Origin: Terebella lapidaria | Taxonomy: Eukaryota; Annelida; Polychaeta; Terebellida; Terebellidae | Direction of reading: 5' to 3' | Assembly (NCBI GenBank): GCA_949152475.1 | Contig: OX424564.1 | Location: 32,052,165-32,116,164 of the forward strand | Length of the DNA: 64,000 nt | Notes under the pieces: generated by a model | Seen by the model: the letters and a program-made list of their open reading frames with translations, nothing else | Told to the model about the DNA's origin: nothing | The model's database searches: none | Part shown: positions 34,983 through 48,090 of the stretch, piece by piece | Position numbering within the stretch: position 1 is the first letter of the stretch | Layout: every line of letters begins with the position of its first letter | Position numbers and translations under genes: made by a program

Positions 34983-37032
34983 ACCGGTATTGGTGGGATT
35001 TGTGAAGGTGTCATAAAGTGAGCGAATTTCCTGCCACCGCGGTTGTCACCACATAAAATCAGATACATTATCTGAGATGTTACTCAATGCAAAGGGGAAA
35101 GGGTTGAATCTGATTGCAAGGGGGAACCAGGAGAATGGACCTTTGAGAGGGGGGGGGGGGGGGAGGTTTTGGTGGAAGAGAGTGAGGTCAGCTTGAAGCA
35201 TTGTCTGTGTGTGTATTTGTGGGGTGGGGTCCCTAGGGGTAGCTATAAAATGTCAATTCATCCTGGATCTTGGGCTTTCGGATCATGTGGTGGCAATAGC
35301 TGGGGGGAGGTTGCAGGGAGGTCACAGTATGGTTTGTCATGTGCTGGTTGCATAGTTGCCATGGTTACTCAAAGAGCAACTTGTAAAGAAAACAAAAACA
35401 AGATTATCTTACATGATCAAGATATCATGTTATTGTGTCTAAAAATGAATACAATGCCAGTACTAACTCATCTTTTCATCCAGAGATCTCCATCGAACTG
35501 GTAAATTAGTGCTTTAGCTTTATTTGGCACATTATGATTGCTACCATTTTCATTTTTCAGCATCCAAATCCATTGCATGTACAACATACCTGCCTTTCGT
35601 GCATATCATATCAGTTCCCTCACGTAATAACTGTTTCAACGTTCAACAGCAGTAATGTCTTATTGGTTCCCTGGCAACTTACTTCGTGGAAGAAAAAAAC
35701 AAAAGCCTCTGCCAGAAAATCCTGGCAAAATGCGTCAGTTGAGTGCTACGAGTTTCAGCCACTAGGGGAGCCACTGTCACCTTCATTGTCCACATTCTGT
35801 GGTCAATATTCTATGAGTGCGTGATGTTTCATTGCCCTGGAGTGAAAATAATTGGATCTTTGCTATACTTCCAGATGGATTCATTCACTTTGAAATTATA
35901 CTGTTTATTTACCAATCAAGCAATTGTGCGTTGCTTTTGTGATAGCTTTTACGAACTGAGCGAAGAATGATGAAAAAAAAACCACAAAGAAAGACTTCCT
36001 TACAATGAAGCAGGTGAATTCCGCACGTCAAAATTCCAAATGCATGCATTTCTTGAAAGACGTGCTTTGCGTGTGTTTTGTGGATTGTTTTTTTTTCACG
36101 GTTATTGAATTGACTCTGCCCCACACAGTTTTTTGCCAGCCATGCTCTCGGCGGATGCATGATGGTTCTGAGCTGTCATGCAATAGCTTGTCACCGACAC
36201 GTCATGCAACTTACTTGCAAAAATGTAACGCTATTGACTGTATTGACACAGAAATGATTCCTTTGTTGTGAACTTTGTATTACTGTGACTTTCAGACAGA
36301 AATTAAGAATTAATGTAGAAACTCAACCAGTTACATAAACATTGATAGAAGTATTAAAGCGTGCTAATCAATAGAAATTATATAATATGATTTCTGTGTT
36401 TAGATTTTATAGATGTGCTGCATAATATAGGTTAGTGATATCTTTTTATGGTGATATCTTTGTACATTCAGATATTCAGCTACACGTATGTAAATGCAGA
36501 ACAACATGTTGGTTACCATGTATATTTTCCATGATTACCAGGGAAATCATGTACCAAGTCATGTCTACCACCAGCCTTTAATCCTGATCACCTCTCGTTA
36601 TGCAATGCCTCTGGCTAAATGGGATAACTGGGGGTGCAATATCATTGTGTTATTGCTCCCTAACTAGCTAACAATGGGTCATAACAGACAGAGGTCCAAG
36701 GGTTATTCTGTGCTCGTAATTATGTGAGATCCACACAAAAATCTCGTGCTGAACAAGTGTAGTAAAACAAATAGCTAGAACTTGAAATAGGAGGAAAACA
36801 AATCAGAAGTTTCCAATTAAATTTCTGTAATTGGCGTTCAAGGTATTCACATTGAAAACAGCCAGAAGAACTGCGGACACAATCGTCACCTAACGGACAA
36901 CCTTTGGCGCTTTCTCGGGACTCCACCGAAGTGAAATGTGTCCAGGCTCTCACCTTTGCAACGACCCCTCACCCCACAGGAAATCTCACCCAAACCTAAC
37001 CCCAGCCCATTTCCCTTACCCCCTCCCCTCCT

Positions 37033-37050
37033 CCCCCCCCCCCCCCCCCC
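37033..37050 (+). repeat. C18 run inside a long C-rich tract
   Basis: Lies in a strand-asymmetric C-rich region, roughly 36950-37130, dominated by CCCC, CCTC and CCAC. Such tracts can form triplex or i-motif DNA. A G17 run lies about 380 bp downstream (37428-37444). Confidence 0.75.
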
Positions 37051-39408
37051 ACATTACAATCTCTCCTCAAAAAAAAAGGAAAAGCCAACTATCACCCACA
37101 ACCCAGACCCCTTTTTCACCCCCGTTTTATCACCTTTGTTCCCAATGAACTTCCGAAGGAATGGAACGGAAAGAACTCGCCGTTGAAAGTCAGAAAGTTC
37201 CGCGGGGAGACCACCGCAAATCGCGACACCTCCCTAGCCATTACGGAGGTTGTCCCCCGGCGACTTTTGACAAATTAAGCGGCGGGTTCTGTTTGAGGGG
37301 TGAGTTAGCTCATGTGGACATAGTTATTAACAAGCTCCGGTAGATGTAATGTCAGCTCCGAGGTCAACAGATTGGATTTTCTGAGACAATTTGTGGGATT
37401 TAGTTGGTTTGGGTTGGTTCGGTTGATGGGGGGGGGGGGGGGGGAAGGTTGCTGGATCGAATGTTCAATGTAAAAAGTTTATGAGTTTGATTGTTCTTAA
37501 GGAAGTTCAGCTTGTTCACTCATCATGGTTTAAATCAACACACTATGTGCATCATGATACACCCTGGATTTCCAACTTTGGAAAGTTTGTACCAGTAAAA
37601 TAAAATTCAAAGCTATGTTTCCTCAGCAAGAATAATTGTCATACGCCAAATGTCACACAGTCTTTGGATCTGGGTCCCAACCCTTGCCAACACTTAACGC
37701 CACGTGCAAAACATCCAGGTTACGCAATAAAATCGGTTCCAGGTTATGCCCTGAAACTCCACCTTTTCCCCACACACTTTCCCAGTTCATACTGTCCCCT
37801 AAATAACAAAGGAGAAAAGATCCCTTACACTCGCCTAGGGGATACCCTACCCACAAAATCACAGCCCTGTCCAATCTCGACTCAAACAGGGCTGTAATAC
37901 CATGCCTTCAACCGGGTCCCAAGAGGTTCTGACATTTAGTCGGGGACTGCCAGAATTACAGAAGGATCTTAGACCCCGCTCGGGACAAAAGACACCGGCC
38001 CGATGAAATGTACTAGTCGCACCTAATTCAGGTTGATTGCCCAGCGAGAAAAAGACGCGAGGTCGTTGATTAACCGAGCAAATACGGGCGTCAGGATTTA
38101 TTCTATGCTTGCGCAGAAAAACGGGGCTGAGGCATCTTCTCGCACCGTTTTCTTTAGTGGTGGTCGAAGGTGTCCATGACCAAGAGGTTGCACGACTGAA
38201 GTCAGCAATTTGGTGACACTGCTTCCCTCTGACTCTTCCTCCGCCCCTACCCAAAATATTGCACGCCTAGTTGCTCGAGATCAAGACTCGGTCATAGTAA
38301 AGTTCTGTTGTTAGTCATCAAGATGGACTGATTAGCAAGGGTGAGAGCTTATTTGGGTTTAATTAAGTGCAGGTCCGGTAAAGGTGGCTAGTTTTCTTGT
38401 ACTGGGGAAGGAGTGAGGGCAGACTTTGCACGAATCAGAGGCAAGTCTCCTGGTAGACGTATAGTGTCCTTCGTCGAGTCATATCCGTGGTGTCACTGTT
38501 GTCGCAACCCTACGGTGATGTACGGATTGTCCAGCGGAAAAAAACTGAACCTGTGAAAAGCTGTTTGCTCCTTGGTGTCCAAACCCCAGGGGAATTTTTA
38601 ACGGGAGTCTTTACACTTTGGGACAGTGTAATTTTTGGTTTCTGAACCTGCATTCCACCCATTAGGAAATCTCTTTTCCTCGGAAGCTTGTGAAGGACTT
38701 TGTCAGACCATAAATATGCCTATTTGTTATAAATGGAAAAAAAATCGGAGAAAATATAGCTTCATACAGTAATTTCCATAGGGTGACAATTTGTGACCAG
38801 CCTCTGTTAGGCACTGCACAACTTCCTAGTTGCAAACCTAGGTGCAAAGCATGCAAATAGGCCGGAGTGGGGACATAGATCTTTGACCGCTGTCAAGCTG
38901 TCATTTGAAGGGTGTTTCATCTGCGCCAGAATGTCAGATGTGTGAAAGTCTGGTAGAATACATGTGTCTGGGGGTGTCCATGTAGGGGAAAACATGGACT
39001 ACTATTTGTAACAGCATTTAGCAAGTCTATGAACATGGTGAATTATGGAAATACTAGTGTGTGTTTGGTACATGAATAGACTACAAAGAAAAGAACCTTG
39101 TATGTCCAGATTAGGTTCTGCGTATATATTTGTAATCATCTGTCAATTAGTATTTACCAAATTCCAAAAATATAATTTTCGATTTACCAAAATATAATTT
39201 TTGAAACCGGTCTGACAACTCTTATGACCCTGGCTTCGATTGCAGGCAGACCCAGGTAAACAAGCCTAAAATATTCTGAAAATGCAGACAGATTTCACTA
39301 CCTCGATCGGTGCAAACCAATTCACATATATTCGTGCCTAGCGCCTTTAATCAGGAAACCGGTCATCCGCCGGTGCAGACACCTGTAGTGTGTTTGTAAT
39401 TATTTCCA

Positions 39409-39413
39409 ATACA
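39409..39413. other. Target-site duplication, copy 2 (left)
   Basis: ATACA just before CAGTCTGG, repeated at 45951-45955 after CCAGACTG. It differs from the TACAT duplication of copy 1, so the two copies came from separate insertion events. Confidence 0.85.
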
Positions 39414-39502
39414 CAGTCTGGTACATTGCGAATTTGAGTAAAAAAAAACTCACGTAAGGACGTGGGAATATTTTTACGCTAGATATATATCTGTCGGATT
39501 AG
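39414..39502 (+). repeat. Left terminal inverted repeat, copy 2
   Basis: Identical to the left TIR of copy 1, including the nine-A spacer and the CTCACGT-AAGG-ACGTGGG near-palindrome. Confidence 0.88.
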
Positions 39503-42500
39503 CATCAAGTTTTTTGTCCATTGAGAAAATCCTCACGCTGCTACGTCAATTCTTGGTACTTTGATGAGTTTTCGGTGATGTTCACAGCAGCATTTCAAAC
39601 TGTTCCAGTACATCAAGATCTTCCAAGTTTCGTTTGTGGATAGATTGAAACACGATGAAGACGACTAAGTGCATTTGCTTGTGTCGTAGGGTTATATGTC
39701 ATGTCGTAGGGGCGCCGAACATGATGCCCGTCTTGGTATAATTGACTGTGTAATTCAGTGGATATTCGCCAGGTGGCAGGTCAATCAGGTTCAAACATGT
39801 GCGTGGCAATTATCGCACGTAAAGCCGTGGGGTTTGTATGGGTGACAATGGCTTATTTGACAATGGCATTATGATCAGCTCACTAAATGTGGGGCCAGAC
39901 CTGATTTATGGCAGCAACCTCCCGATTTCACGAGAAGTCGTACAAACTTGCTTGGGATTTATCTAGAGTCAACCCCCAGCAAGTTCGCGTAAGGCTATTT
40001 TTTTTTTCATTTCCACATTGATGCCCGTCAGAAAAATCCTAACTCGAACATTTTGTCACTAGTTCAGGTAAGAAGATTCTACATAAAATTTGCCAACATG
40101 TGCCGGCCTGGAAACAGGGGGAAAGTTGGCATCTTGATCAAATGAATTATTCTCAGGCACTCTGAAGAAATCTGTTCAATAGAATCGGGTATACTGTAGG
40201 ATACTATCATGTACTATAGGTTTATCTCAACAAAACGACGCGCTATGTCGTAAAATGCGGACTGTGAGAATCAACACGTGACATCCTGACATCGGGCATG
40301 GACACATATACTGATATATACCGTTTGTCAAAAGTATGCATGCAACTATTTTCACTCAATTCTTAGTGTGTATTTGCATAAAAGGTACAACAATGCAGCA
40401 GTCATGATAGTGATGGAATGCAGGTGTAAATCGTGTTTTGGAAATATTGAACGCAGTTTGATGATTTGATGTTAACGTGTAGATCTACATGATGTAATAA
40501 TTTTCTTTGGTAATATTACATGTCAAATCAACACTAATCAACTCCCAGAATACACCCACTGCTGTTTTTCATTATAGAATTTGATTACCTAACCACTAAG
40601 TTACAATTGTATCATGTGTATATATATGATTATCCAGTTTATAACCTACCATTAAGTTTCTGTGTGAGATAAGACTAGTACAAGTGTATAGCTTACACAC
40701 ACACACTCTCATCGATTTAACTTTCATAGACATGATCGAATCAATTTAGAAATGATCAGCGTTTACTAGTACACTATTTTTTCCCCCTGACATGGATAAG
40801 TGACAAAACGCTGTGGTGATGCTTTTCCTGACGAGCAACAGTGAGGCAAAAAAGAGAAAGTTGTGAGTGTGAAAGTTAAGAAGGGTTATGATAAACTGAT
40901 GGCGCTTTTGCTGGAAATTCAACCACGACGCGCTACCTCCCTGGATCATCTCAGACTTTTGCCGAAATGTGTGTACGTGAACAATCCATGGCTGAATGGG
41001 CTGCAATGGTTTAGTGACTGTGCGAGTCGATGGTGGGGGTGGAGTTGATGGGGGTGGAGGAGGGGGGGGGGGGGGGAATGTGTGGGCGGGTAGCAGAATA
41101 GCTGGTTATAAGCGTGCGTTTGATTCTGTGTACTGACGAGGGGGCGGTAAGTAAAAGGGAGAGAAGACCAGAGGGGACGCCGCTCGTCCGTCCGTCCATC
41201 CATCCGTGCATGTATCACTGCAGCCAAAAATACATAGGAGAGATCTCTCATGTTTTTCTGTTGTTGCAGATGAATATAATGTATGTTTGTACATTTGTAG
41301 GATGCACGTGATTTGGCCGTGATTTGGCCGACGAGAAGCCGGCTAGTGGCGTGTGCATTGTATGTTTTCTGGCCAACTTCAAGGTCTGCAGTTCTCTCTC
41401 GGATTCCCGTAAGAGAAATTTCGCGACAGAGCCAACGCCGGGAAGACAAGACAACAGCCCATTCAGTTTTCAGACACGCAAGGAACCTGGAGAATTGATC
41501 CAGTGGAGAAAGGTTTTCAGATGATGTTCATGGTATGCGAAATGGAGTCGTTACCGTGACGCCAACCGAGCTTCCCTCATTTACCATGACAGATCCATTA
41601 TCATGCTGGGTCAAAAAGTTTATAGGCTCTGACCAGAGACAACACCCAATACACAAGGCCATTTGGTACAAATACACAGTACGCGTTGAACCAGAAACCC
41701 ATAAGCTCTTATGGGTTTGTGGTTGAACTTATTTCAGTCGTTTTGAAGTTTAATATTCAGTGCCAATAAATTTATATCGTTGGAACTAAATAGCTAAAAA
41801 AAAAAACTAATTTGAATGATGCACACGAGGTGTATATATAGACATAATGGTGTATAATTTTGCCTTGGCTTGTACATGTACATGTACCAACGACTAAATT
41901 TGGAAATAGTGGTGTACTCGCCAGAATTATGATAAAACTGTGCACTGCATGTGCCTCTCATAATGCAGCTATATATTTGGACATCCATTGGAATCCCAAG
42001 AGTCCCCGCAGAATCAGATTGAGAATATATATATGAAAGGTTTTACATACAAACTAAGTAACAAGTGGATAGGAGGGACAAAAAACAATTAGCATGTGAA
42101 ATCAATCAAGATGGACGACAAAAAAATAAAGTATTGAACCAAAATAACGTGTATGTACAATGTAATACTGTGCAATTTTGTTGTGAATCCTATACATTGT
42201 AAATGGTAGAAATTATGGAATGAAGTTCGATCAATGAAACCAGAAAAACGTAAGAGAGACTCTTTATGTATTTCTGATGAAACCTAATATTACAGTTTAC
42301 TCCTATGTTCCATAAAAGACAACACACCAGTTTAACATGAGTTTGACCAAATTATTTCAGTTCTCACAAAATATTGGACAGTATACTAGTCTTATTGGGT
42401 CACACATGTGTATCATCGAACTGTTACAAATATTACAAAGTGAATTGTGCACAATGTGCAAGGATGATGGAGCTTGCAGCGAACTTTCAACAGGCATTTC

Positions 42501-44214
42501 AGTACACTGTACAGTCAAACTACTACGATTGACGATGTGAACATGTAGATCCGTTAACGTATATTATCAACAGGCACTATTAGACAACATACTCGTAAAA
42601 TGAAATGATTGGTTACTGGTAATACTCAACCGTGATCTGTTTGTTTCATGTCAAAGTTATGAACAATTCAGTTGCTCTTAATAGTATAGTTTATTTACTC
42701 TGAATGCATAAAATGGTAACACATGGAGTAGTATGTTCTATATTATTATAAGAGAAACAAACAACTAAACTCACTTCAGTAAAACAATTCAATTTTAGTT
42801 TCCCCAACAGGAAAAAATTTGAATGTAGTAGTTCTTTGATAATTTACCATAGAATTTTCATTACTATATCATATTCCAACTTCACTACAAGAGTCGACTT
42901 GGATCCATACTGAAGCGGCTGATGCTGTCATACTTGTTCCATTTGCTGGCGGTACATAAATTTTTGACAGGGTCGAAACAGAAATCTGACGCAATTACAT
43001 GAGCTTTTTACTCACGGATTACTCAACGCTTTCATGATGACTAGACACTAATGTAACTGTGTAAGATCGCCAAAAGTTGAGGACAATACATATCCGAACA
43101 ACATTCATTACTAGTGTACGGTTCCATTCCTTCGTGAATGGAAAACGTTGGTTATCAATGAGACTGATACTCAGCAACATCGAGTAGAGCTGTCCATACT
43201 GACCTCAACACCTTAACCCTGCACATCGTATGCAGAAACCAATAGAGATTCACAAGTACATATACGTGTACGTGTGTTAACCTTCGCCCGACAGTTACAT
43301 TTGAATTGATTCGATATTTTAGAATATATATCTAGAGAAGATTACATGTAGGTGACTCAATAGTTATGTACAGTTTTCAATAAATCGAACAAAGTGGAAA
43401 ACGTGTGGTAAAAAGGAACACAGTCTCCATTTCCTTATAATCCATTAATATGTAGGCCCTCTGCGTATCTTAGCAGAAACTCGTAGAACATCAATGTGTC
43501 TAAAAAGATTATACCTGAGTAACTTTTGATTCGAGTTGAAGATAGAAAACTGCAACAAATATCATGACAGAGCAGTGTTCACATACATGAACATGTATCT
43601 GAACGGACAGAGGGAGAGATGGATGAACAATATCTTTCAAGTACACAATATATTTCTGTGGAGAAAGGGACAGTGTGTATAATCACCCTTACCTCCAACT
43701 TCACACACCCAAACATACATGAGGTGCTTGCTGCTCAGAGAAACCTGACCAGTAAATCCAGCATGGTAAGTACTAGTATTACAATCTGATCAAAAGAGGT
43801 CATTTCATTTTCATATCCCTTGTACATTCAAGCAGAAACCCATCTCTCTTATGGGTTTCTGAGTCAAGCAAATCCATTCAATTGTATTCGATGAGGAAAT
43901 CCCCAATACACAGCCAATAAATTCACACTTTATTGTATGTTCATTTTCACATACGTATTGTTTATTTACAATACCAAATTATTGGCTGTGTTTCGTCCCG
44001 TTATACGTTAGTGGCCCATACAGTCTGTCCAGGACTCGTCAGTTGGGTGCAGACCATTAACTTGAGCCAATCCTTCACTATCGTGCAAACAGCAACAAAT
44101 TTGATATTTTATGGATAAACTGATCCAAAATATTCAACAATTGAGTAATTTGACATGCACGTTTACATTGAACAATTATTTTGATCATTGAACGTGTCAT
44201 ACTGAAACAAAATC

Positions 44215-44487
44215 TTAAGTAATCAGTGTGCTCCAAATGACGTAACACTTGATTAACATGCATACTCTCCCACAATCGATGTCTTAAGTAATAAGTGTGC
44301 TACAAATAAAGTAACACTTAATTAACATGCATACTCTCTCACAATTGATGTCTTAAGTAATAAGTGTGCTACAAATGAAGTAACACCTAATTAACATGCT
44401 TACTCTCTCACAATTGATGTCTTAAGTAATAAGTGTGCTACAAATGATATGAAACTTGATTAATTAACAAGCATACTTTCCCACAAT
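44215..44487. repeat. Four 69-bp tandem repeats inside copy 2
   Basis: Same unit number, same variants and same insertion in the fourth unit as in copy 1. The array has therefore not changed length since the copies separated. Confidence 0.9.
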
Positions 44488-45862
44488 TTTTTTTTGAGGA
44501 GTGTTATGTGTAATTTGCCAGGGTTTTTTTTCCAGGGGCGTTTGAAGACAATTTGACCAAGAAAAGTTTCTGTGGGGCTTAACTGCACTCTCCAAAATAA
44601 TTGTTAACTACCATGATAACGGTTGATGAACATTTGTCCAAAATTTAATATAAAATATAAAACATAACTTGTGTTCTTTGCAAACACCAAATTCAATATT
44701 CAAGGGTAAATTGACTGATATTTGTATAAAATACCAGTCTATATTCTAGATAGTTCCATAATACTGGTATGCTTAGTAGTCTCTGTCATTGTTGTAAAGA
44801 TGCCATTTTGTGTAGGTACAGAATCAATTAAATATATACACATCATTTGCTTCTCAAATGTACGATTTATGGCACTCCCTGCCTCGACAATGCGCGGCCC
44901 TGTGCAAGTCTGTACATTACTGTAAATGCACGTGAATACTGCACACACAGACGGATGGATGCTCTGTTGACAACGAACCCTCCCATTCACCTCCACAGTT
45001 AATAGGCTACAGGGGTGATGTAACCATTCTCTGTGCTGGCAGAGATGGTGGGGGGGGGGGGGGGCAGGGGGGAGGTCGTATGCTGACATACTAGTCAAAG
45101 CCTACGATATTTGAAGGACTGTTTAGATTCCCGTTAAATATAACTTCATGGGTTCTTCAGGCTTTTTCCAGGGGTGGGTGCGACCCTAATAAATATTTAT
45201 TGATGAATGTGCATTGAATGTTGGATATTGATACATGTGGGAGGCGGGTGAGGGAGGGGGGACACCATCTGGTTAATTATTCATAAGTTATGACGTAGTT
45301 TATCTGCTTAGCCAATGAAAGGCTGTTCTTGCAAACCTCACCCCCCCCCCCCCACACACACACACACAAAAGCACAGGATGAAAATGGCGAATATATACC
45401 AATCTTCCGATCTGACACAGTCGAAGTGACACGATGCCGTCGAGATTTTTTAAACTGAACATTCTGTTTTAGATAAGCTAGCTTTGCAAAGACAGGTCAT
45501 TATGTACACGGCTGATATAAACTTGTTTCAGTTGGTGGTAGACCGGGAAGGTGAGGGGATGGGGGTTGATTTGAACTACTAGTGGCAGTAGAATCTGGCA
45601 ACTAAGCCGGTGTTAGATCCCGCCCCCACCGGAACTGTGAATAACAAGCCGTGAAATTTGTCCACCGCCAGGAATCACATATATAGATACTTGTATGTTG
45701 AAAACAGTTGCAAATCTAACGATTTTGCGTGGTGTTCTTTTGACTGATGATCTTCCTGTATTGCGCCATCTGGTGAATGTATTTAGCATTGATGTAATTT
45801 GGGGCAATTCATGGTCACCTTGATCGCAAGTGCTGCCTCTGGCGGGAGAAATAATCTCCTGC

Positions 45863-45950
45863 CTAACCGACAGGAATTTATCTAGCGTAAAAATATTCTC
45901 ACGTCCTTACGTGAGGTTTTTTTTTCTCAAATGCGCAATGTTCCAGACTG
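45863..45950 (-). repeat. Right terminal inverted repeat, copy 2
   Basis: Identical to the right TIR of copy 1, with the perfect CTCACGT-CCTT-ACGTGAG palindrome at 45898-45915. Confidence 0.88.
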
Positions 45951-45955
45951 ATACA
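45951..45955. other. Target-site duplication, copy 2 (right)
   Basis: ATACA, matching 39409-39413. The reconstructed empty site reads TTTCCAATACACGGCC. Confidence 0.85.
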
Positions 45956-46481
45956 CGGCCACCTTTTCACGGCTCTCGGCCCCGCTAAGGAGAAAACTCG
46001 CAGAAAACAAACATGTTTACATTGGTAAATCAGCCGGTCTAATTGTCAGCTGAGCTGCTACAAGTCTTCCACCGAGAAGTTTACCAGATCCCAGTGTTTT
46101 AACGCTTTAAGCCAGTCTGCATTAGTGCTTTTCAAGTTGCTGTAAACTGTAGCATTGTCGGTGCCATTTGAAAGTTAAATTCAAAGGGTCGGTACGACAT
46201 GGATGCTTCATCATATGTGTGGCTCTATTGTTGTTTGCTATCGCCTTTCTTGTAAAATTTAAGACAGCAAGTTTCCCCAACTTGGAAATTTATGTGGCCA
46301 TTGAAAAATACAAATGTAAATTTTATCATCTCTAGGCTTACACCTCCAGTACCAATTACAAGGGAGTACCCTCAGTTTGCATCTTTTTCCCCCTCTCTCC
46401 CCCAAAAGCTCCCACACTCTCACACACACATACAGACGTGCGAATCCCACCACTTTCCACATTCAATACGTTCCTTCTCAC

Positions 46482-46625
46482 CTGTGATTGGCTGCGACTG
46501 ATCTAAACCGATCCCGACGCTATGAAGTCCCTCAGGTGCCTGTACGCGGCGTCTAGATCTGACAGGTCGGAGCCAGGAAGTCTACGCGGACCGCTGTCGA
46601 CACCTGCCAGGGCGACCAATCACAG
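46482..46625. promoter_or_regulatory. Candidate regulatory island with inverted CCAAT boxes
   Basis: CTGTGATTGG (46482-46491) and its exact reverse complement CCAATCACAG (46616-46625) bracket a GC-rich block within an otherwise AT-rich intron. CCAAT/ATTGG is the NF-Y core, and opposed pairs are seen in promoters. A 55-codon frame starts at ATG 46522 and ends at TGA 46689. It could be the first exon of a short isoform or simply chance. No TATA box or initiator stands out. Purely a candidate. Confidence 0.25.
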
Positions 46626-47789
46626 CCCAGCCGGAGCCTTTGCTTCCTCTTGTCGTCTGGAATCGACCTTGATTCTACATTTTATATGAAATTTCTATGG
46701 TATGGTGATTTATGGAAGTGTGAGTTGAGTTCATTAGGTTGGGTTTTTTTTCCGCTGAGTAGTTTTTGGATGGAGATCATTACAAGATGCCATGGGTGTG
46801 AAATTTGTGTAAAATTTTATGGATTTCATTGTTAATTGAGGTTGATACGTGCCAATTACGGGGCATGACACTATTTGTCAGAAATAATTATACAATTTTG
46901 AATTATATGTAGCAACATCATGCAGTTTCTAAACACTTGTGCTGTGGCTGAATTCAAAACCTAAATCATGTCAATGAACATGATAAAAATGTGGTTAGGT
47001 TGAATTATGTTCAATACAAAATAATTTCTCTCAACATTTCATAGCTCCATTTTGCAAGGGATCCAATTCTGTTGTCGAACACCAAAGACAAAAAAATTCA
47101 AAAATTACGTCAGATGAAATTATTGCCAGTAAAATTAAGAGAACTACAAAAGGGGTAACACAGTCCTAAAACACAGAAAAATAACATGGACTTCTAATGT
47201 TCTTAATGTGTCCAAATTACCACCACTGTCAAGCGCCCCAATTACACTTCTTCCTAAATAGTGACCTCACCCTGGACGCTACAAGTTCTAGACATCATGA
47301 TCTGTGTTATTACTGGAGGTTACCATGGTAACATTATACCCCACCCCAGCTGTTCTTCCCTGAGGGTCGGGGAAGGGGTGGCGTATTTGGTGATGACAGG
47401 CTGCAGAATTTCGAGACCAATTTCCGACAGTGGTCATTTCTTGTTGTTTCAGTTTTGTCACTTTCTGTCTCATTCCACGAGTCTGTGATGAATATTTCAT
47501 CTGAGTTGACAGTTTAACCAGTGTTTTTGCATTAGGGGGTTAAATGTAGGAAAAGATTTAAAAGGTTGGATGTTTCCACTCAAGTATTGAGACATTATGA
47601 TTTTCCTAAACCTCTTAATTCCTGGAAATCTGATTTCCAATTCATTGCGATTTCATGTTTCATCAATTTTGATCTATTGGCATTGATCAGACATAGCATT
47701 ATAAAAAGCTTGAGTTTTTGAGAGGCCTTTATTGATTTGAATCACATCCTCTCTATTTTGCATACATGTCTGGCCTGTGACAGTCACAT

Positions 47790-48090
47790 TGAGTCATCCA
47801 TGATGGTTGGGTGCATTATGATTCATCCAGATCTATCACTGAAATTCAATGATTGCAATTCAGCTACTATTTGCTGCACTACAACTAGTTGGTCTTTTAT
47901 TTGTACCTATCCGATTAGCAATAACGTTACTAAAATTTGTTTGGTGATATAGATGGATTGGTCAAATATGGTGGTCAGTATTTGAGCTATTGTCGTTGTT
48001 TGCATTATGATCACTATGAGTCATTTTGAGTCATACTTGATTGCATTATGATTGGTCATGAGTCATCTTGCAGACATGTTTGCATTATGA
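47790..48090 (+). promoter_or_regulatory. Degenerate repeat with clustered TGAGTCA and TGCATTATGA motifs
   Basis: TGAGTCA, the consensus AP-1 (Jun/Fos) site, occurs at 47790-47796, 48017-48023, 48027-48033 and 48059-48065. TGCATTATGA occurs at 47812-47821, 48001-48010, 48042-48051 and 48081-48090. Four of each within 300 bp suggests either an old, decayed tandem repeat or a homotypic enhancer cluster in the SOWAH intron. The sequence alone cannot decide between them. Confidence 0.35.

Larger units (their letters stand above)
27094..39408. other. Intronic stretch between the two 6.5-kb elements, no gene seen
   Basis: This 12.3-kb part of the SOWAH intron holds no exon I can support. GC-richer, low-repeat islands (27430-27640, 28370-32800, 37850-38280) contain frames up to 165 codons (28741-29238) with no family motif. 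G/C homopolymers occur at 34951-34982, 35149-35163, 37033-37050 and 37428-37444. Possible regulatory content is suggested only by the uneven composition. Confidence 0.55.
39414..45950. mobile_element. 6.54-kb TIR element, copy 2 (non-autonomous DNA transposon)
   Basis: A 6,537-bp unit in the same orientation as copy 1, offset by 18,864 bp until the G run and by 18,862 bp at the right end. TIRs lie at 39414-39502 and 45863-45950. The internal landmarks are all present: hairpins at 41695-41718 and 43833-43861, three-way structure at 43908-43991, 69-bp repeats at 44215-44487, and G15. Insertion into the same intron, 12.3 kb from copy 1, fits local hopping of a cut-and-paste element. No coding sequence is supported inside it. 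Confidence 0.93.

Noticed and set aside
20550..45950. Interpretation of the two 6.5-kb copies as a segmental duplication or LTR pair
   Set aside because: Each copy ends precisely at inverted repeats and has its own 5-bp duplication. LTRs would be direct repeats starting TG and ending CA around retroviral-type genes, which are absent from the 12.3 kb between.
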